Origin: Sulfurovum sp. TSL6
Lineage (GTDB): Bacteria; Campylobacterota; Campylobacteria; Campylobacterales; Sulfurovaceae
Length of the DNA stretch: 64,000 nucleotides
Direction of reading: 5' to 3'
Assembly (NCBI RefSeq): GCF_019972115.1
Contig: NZ_BPFJ01000001.1
Coordinates: 620,001 to 684,000, forward strand
The translations under genes and the position numbers were made by a program. The notes beneath the pieces were generated by a model. That model searched no databases, had not been told where the DNA came from, and worked only from the letters and a program-made list of their open reading frames with translations. Each line of letters starts with the position of its first letter. Positions within the stretch are counted from its first letter, which is position 1. Positions 45,423-54,661 of this stretch are shown here, in pieces.

Positions 45423-45456
45423 TTCCTCGTTCCCATCGAGACGATGGCACGAGGAA
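45423..45456. repeat. REP-like palindrome
   Basis: TTCCTCGT-TC-CCATCG (45423-45438), loop AGA, CGATGG-C-ACGAGGAA (45442-45456): 14 of 15 positions pair. The CGTTCCCA core recalls the REP-type palindromes moved by RAYT transposases in other Proteobacteria. No T run follows, so it is not a normal terminator. It directly follows the FmdE gene. Confidence 0.55.
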
Positions 45457-45465
45457 AGAAAAAAG

Positions 45466-45861
45466 TCATAATTCAAAAGATAGATTTGAAAATGCCCCTT
45501 CGACACTTTGTGCCGTTTTATAGCGAGTCTGGAGCAGTCTTACCTTTTTGGTCTTCATATCACATATGGCTATGCGAAAGCTCATACCCATTTGCGGTTC
45601 AACAATACAGATAATTTTTCCTTCATACTCTCGTGTGGCGTGGATGATGCCCTGTAGGTTGGGGAAAAAGTATTTTGGATAGCTTAGCGGAGTTATCTCT
45701 ACGATCTTGACTTGATTGCGTTGATCAAGGGTATCTAGTATAAGCTGTGCATCTTCCACACTCTCAAACTGTACACACCAATCATCAAAAACTTTATTGA
45801 AATGCTTTAGATCTTCATCTAAAAAACCTCCGGCAAGTGATTGTAAAGCAAAAATACCCAT
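45466..45861 (-). CDS. Hypothetical soluble protein
   Basis: The 131-residue product has no signal and is a mixed alpha/beta protein: DEDLKHFNKVFDDWCVQFES, VKIVEITPLSYPKYFFPNL, GKIICIVEPQMGMSFRIAI. AGGATAAA stands before the ATG. No domain is recognised. It is convergent with the FmdE-like gene, the REP-like palindrome lying between them. The 257 bp upstream to the P460 gene hold no clear feature. Confidence 0.6.
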   Translation of the reverse strand: MGIFALQSLAGGFLDEDLKHFNKVFDDWCVQFESVEDAQLILDTLDQRNQVKIVEITPLSYPKYFFPNLQGIIHATREYEGKIICIVEPQMGMSFRIAICDMKTKKVRLLQTRYKTAQSVEGAFSNLSFEL

Positions 45862-46118
45862 TCATTTTATCCTATTTTATCAAGGCGGAATTTTAACATA
45901 AATAGTTGGAGAACAGAAATAGTCCTTAGGGTCGAATGAGTGTTTTTGACTCATACCTATCTTTTCTATAGGAACTAGAACTTCATACCCAAGTATGGTT
46001 CATTATTATATTTACTAAAACTTTACACATTTCTTGTATACTATAAATAATACAATAAAAGTAGCATGTTCCTCAAATAAGGTGAGCTATAAATCACATG
46101 TATAAAAAGGGTATTAAA

Positions 46119-46622
46119 ATGAAGCTTATAAAATTATTTTTCACTTCGTTGATCATGATCTTGTCATCCACTGACATAGCGGTTGCAGATACTCCAGAGC
46201 CATCAAACAATATTGATTATCCTGTGGGATGGCAGAAGTGGTCACCGATAGCTGTCTCACACCGTACCGATAACAACACAAGTCGTGTAATATTAGGTAA
46301 TTCAATTGCCGTCGAAGCTGCACGTACGGGAAAAATTAACCCTTGGCCAGATGGTGCTATATTGGGAAAAGTTGTTTGGAAAGACAGACAACTAAAAGAT
46401 TGGAAGGCAGCGACTGCACCAGGAAAATTTGTCCATGCCGAGTTTATGTTTAAAGACTCAAAGAAATATAATAAGACATACGGATGGGGTTGGGCACGTT
46501 GGGTTGGTCTATCACAAAAGCCTTTTAATGATGGAGGAAAGTCCTGTATCTCTTGTCATACGCCAGTTAAAAATCGAGACTGGACATTTACAGATCCAGC
46601 TGTATTTCCAACTATAAAATAG
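46119..46622 (+). CDS. Cytochrome P460-family c-type haem protein
   Basis: From the ATG at 46119 (after AAAAAGGG and an in-frame upstream ATG at 46098) the protein has 167 residues: a signal peptide (LIKLFFTSLIMILSSTDIAVA), the P460 pattern (YPVGWQKWSPIAVSHRTDNN, NPWPDGAILGKVVWKD) and one haem c motif CISCHTP near the C-terminus. Such proteins bind a cross-linked haem and oxidise hydroxylamine or detoxify NO-type compounds. Whether the cross-linking Lys is present cannot be judged by eye. It is periplasmic. Confidence 0.82.
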   Translation: MKLIKLFFTSLIMILSSTDIAVADTPEPSNNIDYPVGWQKWSPIAVSHRTDNNTSRVILGNSIAVEAARTGKINPWPDGAILGKVVWKDRQLKDWKAATAPGKFVHAEFMFKDSKKYNKTYGWGWARWVGLSQKPFNDGGKSCISCHTPVKNRDWTFTDPAVFPTIK

Positions 46623-46638
46623 CTTAGTTAAAAAAGGA

Positions 46639-46669
46639 AAGACATGATCAATAAACATGATCATGTCTT
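46639..46669. terminator. Shared terminator between P460 and Toprim genes
   Basis: AAGACATGATCA (46639-46650) and TGATCATGTCTT (46658-46669) form a perfect 12-bp stem with a 7-base loop between two convergent genes. A run TTTTTT follows on the minus strand and a short TTTT on the plus strand, so it can serve both. Confidence 0.65.
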
Positions 46670-46676
46670 GGTATTT

Positions 46677-47633
46677 TCACTTCTCCCGCGTCATATCTTT
46701 TACCCCGTCTACATCGATCGGTATGGACCACTTCGCATCAAATGCGGTTTCCATAGCCTCTACTTCATCTTTGATATCATCTATCCTCTGTCTTAGCTGT
46801 TCATGCAGTTTCCTATAACGTTCATCGCTGGACAGCATCTCTTCTTCTTTCTTCTTTTTCCATCGATGTCGGCTCAGTTCCTCGACGACTTCCGGAGCAA
46901 CGGATCTTAGGATAGCTGATTCGAGGAGTTCTGCTTTGTTTTCCACAACATTAAGCTCGACACCCAGGGTTTGTCCTTTCTTGATCCAGGCCTGGTTTAT
47001 CTTGTTTTGTTTATGGCTGCTGAGTGTATAGGTGGGATAATGGGAGACGATATCATCATATCCGCTGCCAAAAAGTACAGGAATGGCAGTAAACTCGATA
47101 TCGGGGTTGATGAGTCCCAGATCTGTCTTGACTTTTAGCGCAAGGGAGTGAAAGATAGACTCCCCTGAAGGATCGAAATCGGTGATAGCTATAAGGTAAG
47201 CTTTGTTGTGTTTGGCAGTACGGTTGAGATACTGTGCAATATTCACTGACTCAAAGGACGGGATCTGTCCGGTACTGCTGTAGATACCGCATAGCAGTGC
47301 TTCAGATAAACTGTCCGTACTTCGAGTCGGTTTCTCAGAAAAAAGTACGATAGGTGTATTATAGGTATGGGCATCATTGCTCAGTCCCTTAGTGATCACA
47401 TTGAGTCGACTGTAGATCGTCACATCACCGTCCAAAAAGAGTTCATAGAGGTATTCTCCGATCAGACGGTTGACATAGGTATCCCACTTATCATCAGGCA
47501 TGTTTTTGAGATATTCGATATCCCCTTTGAACTTATACCAGATATCTCTGATATTTTCTACGGTCTCCCCTGTGTCAAGGAACTGATCGATATAGGTGGT
47601 GAGTTTTTTTCGGATGCCTCTGTAGTGTTTCAT
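46677..47633 (-). CDS. Toprim protein related to topoisomerase VI subunit A / Spo11
   Basis: This 318-residue protein has the Toprim catalytic pattern of TopoVI-A: VLFSEKPTRSTDSLSEAL (conserved Glu) and AYLIAITDFDPSGESIFHSLA (DxD plus Gly). The stretch before it (WYKFKGDIEYLKNMP; IYSRLNVITKG) fits a winged-helix part. The C-terminus (about 255-318) is a charged coiled-coil. The typical RxxYY catalytic tyrosine motif of TopoVI-A is not evident. There is no TopoVI-B or JetABC neighbour. The role is unknown. Confidence 0.6.
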   Translation of the reverse strand: MKHYRGIRKKLTTYIDQFLDTGETVENIRDIWYKFKGDIEYLKNMPDDKWDTYVNRLIGEYLYELFLDGDVTIYSRLNVITKGLSNDAHTYNTPIVLFSEKPTRSTDSLSEALLCGIYSSTGQIPSFESVNIAQYLNRTAKHNKAYLIAITDFDPSGESIFHSLALKVKTDLGLINPDIEFTAIPVLFGSGYDDIVSHYPTYTLSSHKQNKINQAWIKKGQTLGVELNVVENKAELLESAILRSVAPEVVEELSRHRWKKKKEEEMLSSDERYRKLHEQLRQRIDDIKDEVEAMETAFDAKWSIPIDVDGVKDMTREK

Positions 47634-47778
47634 AGCTAGCCTTTACGCATACAAAGTTAGGAATATTATAACAGTTTTTAACTCTTTTAGAGAACTTCCA
47701 TTCCAAATGATAATTTTTATTACATAGCTGTAAGTGTAACAACTATATAATGACTTATCTAATTTATAAGGAGAAAAT

Positions 47779-48798
47779 ATGAACGTGTCTAAAATCATTG
47801 CTGCCTCACTGGTAGCATCATCCGTATTGTTTGCCGGATCATTAGCTGAAAAAGCAAAATCAATGGGGCTTCAAGCGATCCCTACAGATAAAACTGAGCT
47901 TACTAAACTTATAGACCCAAATACTACGATCACACCTGAGAGAGTGGAACTGGGTAAAAAGCTTTACTTTGAACCAAGACTTTCAAAAAGTGGTCTTATC
48001 TCCTGTAATACTTGTCACAACCTTGCACTTGGAGGAGCAGATGGTGCTCCAGCAGCCATAGGTCACATGTGGGTAGCAAATCCGCACCACCTTAACTCTC
48101 CGACCGTTTACAATGCAGTATTCTTTGAGTCTCAGTTCTGGGATGGTAGAAGTCCACACCTTGAAGATCAGGCACAGGGACCTATGCAAGCTGCACCTGA
48201 GATGGCCTCACCGGCTTCACTCGTTGTAGAGAGAATCAACTCTATTCCTGAGTATGTAGAAGAGTTTAAAAAAGCATACGGTAATGATGTCAAAGTTGAT
48301 TTCCCAACGATCACATCTACGATCGGTATCTTTGAGAGAACACTCGTCACACCTTCACGATATGATGACTTCCTTAACGGTAAAGAAAATGCATTGAACG
48401 ATGCAGAAAAAGAGGGTCTTAAAGTATTTATGGATCAAGGCTGTACATCATGCCATAGCGGTGTAGCACTAGGTGGAAAAATGATGCCTTTCCCAATGGT
48501 AAAACCATATAAATTTGCCAATGTAGGTGACTTCAAAGGTGATAAGAACGGTATGGTAAAAGTACCAACACTTAGAAATATTACTGAAACGGCACCATAC
48601 TTCCATAATGGACAGATCTGGAGTCTTGCTGAAGCGGTTAAAGAGATGGGACGTACACAGTTAGGTAAAGATATCTCTGATGCAGATGCAGCAAAGATCG
48701 TTACATTCTTAAAAGCGCTGAAAGGTACAAAACCTGAGATCGTTTATCCACAGCTTCCAGAAAGTACTGCCACTACACCAAAACCTGAGTTTAACTAA
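47779..48798 (+). CDS. Dihaem cytochrome c peroxidase (CcpA/MauG family)
   Basis: The 339-residue protein has a signal peptide (KIIAASLVASSVLFAGS) and two haem c motifs, CNTCHN (about 75) and CTSCHS (about 222), in the typical two-domain layout, with RSPHLEDQAQGPM and FRDIT-like PTLRNITETAPYFHNG stretches. It reduces H2O2 in the periplasm with electrons from cytochrome c. It has its own promoter region and ends at a stable hairpin. Confidence 0.93.
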   Translation: MNVSKIIAASLVASSVLFAGSLAEKAKSMGLQAIPTDKTELTKLIDPNTTITPERVELGKKLYFEPRLSKSGLISCNTCHNLALGGADGAPAAIGHMWVANPHHLNSPTVYNAVFFESQFWDGRSPHLEDQAQGPMQAAPEMASPASLVVERINSIPEYVEEFKKAYGNDVKVDFPTITSTIGIFERTLVTPSRYDDFLNGKENALNDAEKEGLKVFMDQGCTSCHSGVALGGKMMPFPMVKPYKFANVGDFKGDKNGMVKVPTLRNITETAPYFHNGQIWSLAEAVKEMGRTQLGKDISDADAAKIVTFLKALKGTKPEIVYPQLPESTATTPKPEFN

Positions 48799-48815
48799 TC
48801 CAAAAGGTATTTACT

Positions 48816-48846
48816 TTTAGAGCAAGAATTGCTTTCTTGCTCTAAA
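48816..48846 (+). terminator. Stable hairpin after the peroxidase gene
   Basis: TTTAGAGCAAGAA (48816-48828) pairs perfectly with TTCTTGCTCTAAA (48834-48846), loop TTGCT, 18 bases after the stop. No long T run follows, so it may stabilise the mRNA end instead of terminating it strongly. Confidence 0.5.
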
Positions 48847-48958
48847 CCACTTTCATCTTCTCATACCCTTCATACATTGCGATTTATATACTTTATTTTT
48901 TTATAAGTTATAGGTATTATAATAAACATTAAAAATTATTATAATATGGACAGAATTA

Positions 48959-49294
48959 ATGACAGATAAAAAAATATTTGCGCTTGAATTATGGATATCA
49001 ATTCAGCTCATTATATTATTAGTAGCAGCACATTATATATTTAACTGTAATCATGAAAACGTAGAAGTTTTATTTGTAGGTATAGAGAGTTTACTCATTA
49101 TGCCAGCAGGAATCATCACACTATATCTTAATGAGATATTTCATGTGCATCATTATTTTTTAACTCATGAAACATTCTTTTTATTTGTATTCATGAATTG
49201 GATTGTCTATAACATTGTTGGATATATACAATGGTTTGTCATTGTGCCTAAAATGATAGAGAAATGTAAAAAAAATGGATGTTTACTACAATAA
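48959..49294 (+). CDS. Hypothetical three-helix membrane protein
   Basis: The 111-residue protein has three hydrophobic helices (about 9-27, 36-55 and 71-95) with a short basic Cys-containing tail (KCKKNGCLL). His residues occur between helices (EIFHVHHYFLTHE). No family is recognised. It is convergent with ftsH. Confidence 0.6.
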   Translation: MTDKKIFALELWISIQLIILLVAAHYIFNCNHENVEVLFVGIESLLIMPAGIITLYLNEIFHVHHYFLTHETFFLFVFMNWIVYNIVGYIQWFVIVPKMIEKCKKNGCLLQ

Positions 49295-49317
49295 CACTGC
49301 CCCATAAGTGTAATAAT

Positions 49318-51156
49318 CTAAAGATTTACCAGGTTTCTTATCTCATCAGCATATAGCAGCTCTTTTTCTGCTAATCTGTCTGAAAGCGCAGTGATCTCCT
49401 TCTTGTGTTTTGAGAAGAGGTTCATTACCTCTTCTTCTTTTTCTGTAATGATCTTACGAACTTCGTCATCTATGAGTTTGGCAGTCGCCTCACTGAAGTC
49501 CTTTGGCATAGCCATTTCACGCCCCAAGAAAACATGCTCTTCGCCTTTTTGGTAGTAAACCGGCCCAAGCAGTTCACTCATACCCCATTGGCTGACCATA
49601 TGGGTTGCAAGACTGGTTGCTTCTTTGAGATCATTGGCTGCACCTGAAGAGAGGTCACCAAGCAACGTTTTTTCAGCAGCCCTTCCTCCTAGCATGACCC
49701 CTATCTTGTCTAGAAGATAGTCTTTAGGAAAATTTTTGATATCTTTCAATGGTAGCTGTTCTGTCATTCCCAGCGCCTGTCCTCTTGGTATGATACTCAC
49801 CTTTTCTATGGGGTCTGCATGTTCGAGCAAGAGTGCTGCTAAAACATGACCACTCTCATGGATGGCTACTCTTTTTTTATCTTTTTCATCCAGAACGAAC
49901 TCTTGTTCCACACCCATAATAATACGGTCACGCGCATACATAAAGTCATCTTGTGTCACATGTCTCTGCCCTTCTCTGGCTGCATGCATGGCTGCTTCAT
50001 TGACAAGATTGGCCAGGTCTGCACCAGAGAAACCGATGGAGATCTTGGCTATCTTTTCCAGATCTACGGAGCTGTCTATCTGCACTTTGCGTATGTGGAT
50101 GTTCAGTATTTTTTCTCGTGCTTTTACATCTGGTAAAGTGAGTGTTATTTTACGGTCAAACCTGCCTGGCCTTAACAGGGCATAATCCAGAACATCGGGA
50201 CGGTTAGTCGCAGCGATGACCACTACTTGCTCTTCTGACTCAAAGCCATCCATCTCTGCTAAAATCTGGTTGAGTGTCTGTTCTTTTTCATCATGACCCC
50301 CACCTACACCTGCACCTCTGGCACGTCCTACAGAGTCTATTTCATCAATGAAAATGATCGCAGGAGCTTCTTTTTTGGCATTTTTAAATAGGTCACGTAC
50401 CCTGGAGGCTCCTACACCAACGAACATTTCGACAAACTCAGATCCGCTGATGGAAAAGAAAGGTACTTCAGCTTCCCCGGCTATAGCTTTTGCCAAAAGG
50501 GTTTTACCTGTACCCGGTGCTCCCATCAGTAAAATACCTCTGGGTATCTTAGCACCTATCTTTTCATACTTTTCAGGATTTTTAAGAAAATCCACGACTT
50601 CATAGAGTTCTATCTTTGCATTTTCTACACCTGCTACATCATCAAAGGTAATAGATATTTTTTGTTTCTCATATTTTTTGGCAGTAGATTTCATAAAGTC
50701 AAAGACCCCACCACCACCCATGCCGCCTATCTGTTCTTTAATGCGTCGTGAACTATAAAATATAAATGCTAAGAAAACAAAAAGGGGCAGTAGCATGAAA
50801 AAAGAAAGCCAAAAGCCAGATTCTTTTTGTGACTTAACATGCATCTCAACCTGGTTCTTTTCCAAAAGTTCTAAGAATGTTTCATCATCAAAAGGAGGAA
50901 GCGTTGTTCTTAGGTAAGTCGATTTTTCACCTAAGCCACCTTTGAGAGTAGCTACAATCTGGTCCCCATCAATACGAACCTCTTTGATAATATTTTGTTC
51001 AATTTTGCTTTTAAATTGATTGTAGGGAATGGTTTGACTCTGTTTTTGCAGAAACATATAATTAAAGAGTTGAAATCCCAGTATCATGATAATGAGTACT
51101 ACCCATATATTAGGAAAAGGATTGGGTCTATTCTCTTCTATTGGTTCTTTTTGCAT
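49318..51156 (-). CDS. ftsH: ATP-dependent zinc metalloprotease FtsH
   Basis: The 612-residue protein has two N-terminal membrane helices (about 17-34 and 114-134) around a periplasmic FtsH_ext domain, an AAA+ module ([26 protein letters not shown]; the [13 protein letters not shown] pore loop; second region of homology [18 protein letters not shown]) and an M41 peptidase domain with HESGH. It degrades membrane and regulatory proteins. The helical tail lacks the long C-terminal extension of E. coli FtsH, as often in this phylum. Confidence 0.95.
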   Translation of the reverse strand: MQKEPIEENRPNPFPNIWVVLIIMILGFQLFNYMFLQKQSQTIPYNQFKSKIEQNIIKEVRIDGDQIVATLKGGLGEKSTYLRTTLPPFDDETFLELLEKNQVEMHVKSQKESGFWLSFFMLLPLFVFLAFIFYSSRRIKEQIGGMGGGGVFDFMKSTAKKYEKQKISITFDDVAGVENAKIELYEVVDFLKNPEKYEKIGAKIPRGILLMGAPGTGKTLLAKAIAGEAEVPFFSISGSEFVEMFVGVGASRVRDLFKNAKKEAPAIIFIDEIDSVGRARGAGVGGGHDEKEQTLNQILAEMDGFESEEQVVVIAATNRPDVLDYALLRPGRFDRKITLTLPDVKAREKILNIHIRKVQIDSSVDLEKIAKISIGFSGADLANLVNEAAMHAAREGQRHVTQDDFMYARDRIIMGVEQEFVLDEKDKKRVAIHESGHVLAALLLEHADPIEKVSIIPRGQALGMTEQLPLKDIKNFPKDYLLDKIGVMLGGRAAEKTLLGDLSSGAANDLKEATSLATHMVSQWGMSELLGPVYYQKGEEHVFLGREMAMPKDFSEATAKLIDDEVRKIITEKEEEVMNLFSKHKKEITALSDRLAEKELLYADEIRNLVNL

Positions 51157-51240
51157 TTTTTACTGCCTTTAGGAAACGATGTGAGTAGTATTATTGTACC
51201 AAAATAGAGAAAGACTTGTATATGGTTTATTTGATACATA

Positions 51241-51268
51241 TTGAGAATTACGACTTATTGGCTATAAT
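51241..51268 (+). promoter_or_regulatory. sigma70-like promoter of ygiQ
   Basis: TTGAGA (51241-51246) and TATAAT (51263-51268) with a 16-base spacer, 94 bases before the ATG of the YgiQ gene. The ATG is preceded by AAGAAGGCACCCC. Confidence 0.6.
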
Positions 51269-51361
51269 ACGAAAATAATGATAAATAAGAAAATGATATA
51301 TGCAGATACGCAAATCATTTTCCAGCAGATATAATACGTAAAAGCATTAAGAAGGCACCCC

Positions 51362-53107
51362 ATGAGCAAACTTGACCTTAGAGAAACAAAAAACTTTTTA
51401 CCAACGACCAGAGAAGAGATGGATGCACTAGGATGGAAACAGTGTGACGTGATACTCGTTTCTGGCGATGCCTACATAGACTCCCCGTTCATTGGCGTGG
51501 CAACTGTCGGACGTATGCTCGAAAAACTGGGTTATAAAGTCGGGATCATAGGTCAGCCTGATGTAGACAGTGACAGTGATATCAAACGTTTGGGTGAACC
51601 AAGACTCTACTGGGGTGTGAGCGGAGGAAGTATTGACTCCATGGTTGCCAACTATACTGCCACAAAGAAGTTCAGAAATTCAGATGATTACACTCCTGGC
51701 GGAAAGAATACCAAACGACCTGACCGTGCAGTACTTGTCTATACAAACCTTATACGTAAGAACTTTAAGAACACTGTACCTGTTGTACTGGGAGGGATAG
51801 AAGCGTCACTTAGACGTGTAACACATTATGACTACTGGAGCAATAAGCTGAGAAAACCCATATTGTTTGACTCTAAGGCAGATATACTCATCTATGGTAT
51901 GGGAGAACAGGCTATTCGTGACCTGACTCATGCACTTGATAAAGGAAATGAGTGGAAAGATATACGTGGGGTCTGTTACATAAACAAAGAGCCTGTTGAG
52001 AGTTATCACCAACTTCCTTCACACCAGGAGTGTCTGGATAACAAAGAAAAATACATTGACCTTTTTGATCTTTTTTATGACAATAATGATCCCATCGCTG
52101 CCAAAGGTCTTTGCCAAAAAGTAGATACCCGCTACTCTATACAAAATCCGCCATGCGACTATCTGAGTGAACCCGAAATGGATGAAGTCTCTGCCCTGCC
52201 GTTTACAAGGGAACTTCATCCATACCACCGTCCAGAGGGAAAAGTAAAGTGTTTGGAGACGATCAAATTTTCCATCATGACACATCAGGGATGCTGGGGA
52301 GAATGTAACTTCTGTGCCATAGGTGTCCACCAGGGACGTACAATCCGTACACGTTCTGAACAGTCCATCGTTAAAGAAGCCAACCAGTTTAAAGAGTACA
52401 AAGATTTTAAAGGCATCATCTCAGACCTTGGTGGACCAACGGCAAATATGTATGGATATGAGTGTAATAAAAAACTTAAACTCGGTACCTGTGACCATCA
52501 ACGTTGTGTCGATTCACGACATCTGTGTTCTTCTATGAAACCTGACCATACACGTGTAATAGGCATGATGAAGCAGGTACGTAACATAGACGGTATCAAA
52601 AAAGCATTTGTCGCTTCAGGGATACGTTATGACCTTATCAATGAAGACAAACGCAAGGGATACTCTTATCTGAAAGAGCTGGTTGAACACCACATTTCCG
52701 GACAGATGAAAGTTGCACCTGAACATACCCAGCAGCATGTACTTGATCTTATGGGAAAACCGGGAAAACAGACCCTTATAGACTTTAAAAGGCTGTATGA
52801 CAAACTCAACAAAGATATGGGAAAAAAGCAGTATCTTACCTACTATCTTATCGCTGCACATCCGGGTTGTGAAGAGAAAGACATGCATGAGCTTAAACGT
52901 TTTACCACCCAAGAGCTTAAAATGAATCCTGAACAGGCACAGGTCTTTACACCGACTCCGGGTACCTACTCAGCTGTGATGTATTATACAGAGATGGACC
53001 CGGTCACACGTAAAAAGATCTTTGTTGAGAAAGATATACACAGAAAAGAGAAACAAAAAGCCATCGTTCAGGCAAAAACAAATTTTAGCAGCGGATTTTC
53101 AAGTTAA
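51362..53107 (+). CDS. ygiQ: YgiQ-family radical SAM protein
   Basis: The 581-residue protein carries the radical-SAM motif GCWGECNFCAIGVHQG with the unusual CxxxCxxC spacing matched by YgiQ. The N-terminal YgiQ region (FLPTTREEMDALGWKQCDVILVSGDAYIDSPFIG) and the C-terminal AAHPGCEEKDMHELKRFT are both intact. The reaction catalysed by YgiQ is unknown. Its stop overlaps the next start (TAATG), so the two genes are coupled. Confidence 0.94.
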   Translation: MSKLDLRETKNFLPTTREEMDALGWKQCDVILVSGDAYIDSPFIGVATVGRMLEKLGYKVGIIGQPDVDSDSDIKRLGEPRLYWGVSGGSIDSMVANYTATKKFRNSDDYTPGGKNTKRPDRAVLVYTNLIRKNFKNTVPVVLGGIEASLRRVTHYDYWSNKLRKPILFDSKADILIYGMGEQAIRDLTHALDKGNEWKDIRGVCYINKEPVESYHQLPSHQECLDNKEKYIDLFDLFYDNNDPIAAKGLCQKVDTRYSIQNPPCDYLSEPEMDEVSALPFTRELHPYHRPEGKVKCLETIKFSIMTHQGCWGECNFCAIGVHQGRTIRTRSEQSIVKEANQFKEYKDFKGIISDLGGPTANMYGYECNKKLKLGTCDHQRCVDSRHLCSSMKPDHTRVIGMMKQVRNIDGIKKAFVASGIRYDLINEDKRKGYSYLKELVEHHISGQMKVAPEHTQQHVLDLMGKPGKQTLIDFKRLYDKLNKDMGKKQYLTYYLIAAHPGCEEKDMHELKRFTTQELKMNPEQAQVFTPTPGTYSAVMYYTEMDPVTRKKIFVEKDIHRKEKQKAIVQAKTNFSSGFSS

Positions 53108-53937
53108 TGCCAAAAAGACCGATCTTTATCACTGACTTGGACCATACTTTCTTGCGTACAGATCAGAGTATCAGTGATTTCAGTACAGAAGTCTGGAATA
53201 CCAAGCGTGAAGATGCCATACTCTCAGTAGCCACAGCCAGAAGCTTTCAAAAGACCCATGATTTTTTGGAAAAACTCCATCTGGATGCTCCTATGATACT
53301 CTTAGATGGTACGATGATAGTCTCTCCGGATAAAAAGCTTATAGACTTAAAAACCATCAACAAAGTTTTGGGTGATGCTGTTGTTGAGATAGGTTTGCAG
53401 TTTGATATTGACCCTTTTATCATAGGGCTGAAAGACATGGAGCTTAATGAAACTTTCTTGTACCCTCGTAAACTCAACGAACACCAGAAATTTGTCCTTA
53501 AGGGTTACAAAAACGATCCACGCCTACAGTTCAACCCTCAAAACAAAACGATGGATATGAACCTGAAGATCGTTTATTTTGGAGACAAAAAGACCCTGGA
53601 GCCTCTCACGGTCAAACTAAAAGAGACGTTCAAAGATGCCATAGAGTGCAAACTCTCTCCTGAAAAATATTCAGACGGCTACTTTCTTACGATACTTCAT
53701 CCAGAGGGAGACAAGGCACATGCACTGCAAAAGGTTATGGACTATTTAGAACGTGATACTGCTGATGTAACCGTATTTGGTGACTCAGTCAATGATATAG
53801 GGATGTTTAAACTTGCAGGAACCTCCGTAGCAGTTGCCAATGCCCTGGATGAAGTGAAAGCTGTTGCAGATCTTGTGCTTCCTCACTCTAATGATGAGGA
53901 TGCTGTAGCGAAGTATTTGAAAGATCAGAAGCGTTAA
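53107..53937 (+). CDS. HAD-IIB (Cof-type) hydrolase
   Basis: The 276-residue protein has HAD motif I ITDLDHTFLRTD, motif III/IV VTVFGDSVNDIGMFKLAG and a class IIB cap. It is probably a sugar or metabolite phosphatase. It is coupled to ygiQ and ends in a 4-bp overlap with murU on the other strand. A MurNAc-6-phosphatase role in the recycling set next door is possible, but MupP enzymes belong to another HAD subclass, so this is speculation. Confidence 0.85.
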   Translation: MPKRPIFITDLDHTFLRTDQSISDFSTEVWNTKREDAILSVATARSFQKTHDFLEKLHLDAPMILLDGTMIVSPDKKLIDLKTINKVLGDAVVEIGLQFDIDPFIIGLKDMELNETFLYPRKLNEHQKFVLKGYKNDPRLQFNPQNKTMDMNLKIVYFGDKKTLEPLTVKLKETFKDAIECKLSPEKYSDGYFLTILHPEGDKAHALQKVMDYLERDTADVTVFGDSVNDIGMFKLAGTSVAVANALDEVKAVADLVLPHSNDEDAVAKYLKDQKR

Positions 53938-54602
53938 TACCGATTCATCAACTGCGCATTCAAAAGTTCCAGTCTCTCTGGTGTTCCTATATCAAGCCAT
54001 TCACCTTCATAGAGCTCTCCTGTCACTTTCCCTTCTTTCATTGCTGCTCTAAGTAAAGGAGCTAATGCAGATTTACCATAGGGTACATCCTCAAAGAGTT
54101 TTGGAGAGTAGTAGCCTATACCTGAGAAAGTGTAGGCTTTGGCATCTATGACTTTATTATCTTTTAAAGCGAAATCACCTTCAGGGTTATGTTCCGGGTT
54201 AGGTACTAGGACTAAATGGGCCAGGATGCCTTCTGCTAACTTTCTATGGTCTTGAAAATCATAATCTGACCATATGTCACCGTTTGCGACCAAAAACGGT
54301 TCATCACCCAGTAATGGCAGAGCCTTGACTATGCCCCCTGCACTCTCAAGTCCACCCTCTTCCTGTTCATCAGAGTAGGTAATGTTTACTCCCCACTCTG
54401 AACCATCACCAAGTGCCTCAGGAATTTGATAACCTAGGTGTGCGATGTTAATGACTATATCAGTATATCCATCATGTGCAAGCCGTTCCAGGTGCCAAAC
54501 TATAAGGGGTATACCACCTACTTTAAGTAAGGGTTTGGGTGTTGTGTCAGTCAGTGGTCTCATTCTTGTGCCCAATCCTGCGGCAAGTATCATACATTTC
54601 AT
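53934..54602 (-). CDS. murU: N-acetylmuramate 1-phosphate uridylyltransferase MurU-like nucleotidyltransferase
   Basis: From the ATG at 54602 (preceded by AAAAGGATAC) the protein has 222 residues and the sugar-nucleotidyltransferase signature MILAAGLGTRMRPLTDTTPKPLL, then VNIAHLGYQIPEAL, NGDIWSDYDF and EGEWLDIGTPERLELLN. With AmgK it makes UDP-MurNAc directly from MurNAc. The neighbouring kinase genes strongly support MurU over other sugar nucleotidyltransferases. The frame upstream to 54635 lacks a ribosome site. Confidence 0.85.
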   Translation of the reverse strand: MKCMILAAGLGTRMRPLTDTTPKPLLKVGGIPLIVWHLERLAHDGYTDIVINIAHLGYQIPEALGDGSEWGVNITYSDEQEEGGLESAGGIVKALPLLGDEPFLVANGDIWSDYDFQDHRKLAEGILAHLVLVPNPEHNPEGDFALKDNKVIDAKAYTFSGIGYYSPKLFEDVPYGKSALAPLLRAAMKEGKVTGELYEGEWLDIGTPERLELLNAQLMNRY

Positions 54603-54661
54603 AGTAGAGTATCCTTTTTTGTGTAATGTCAGCACTCAATACGTGTGAAGCAGTGAGATCA

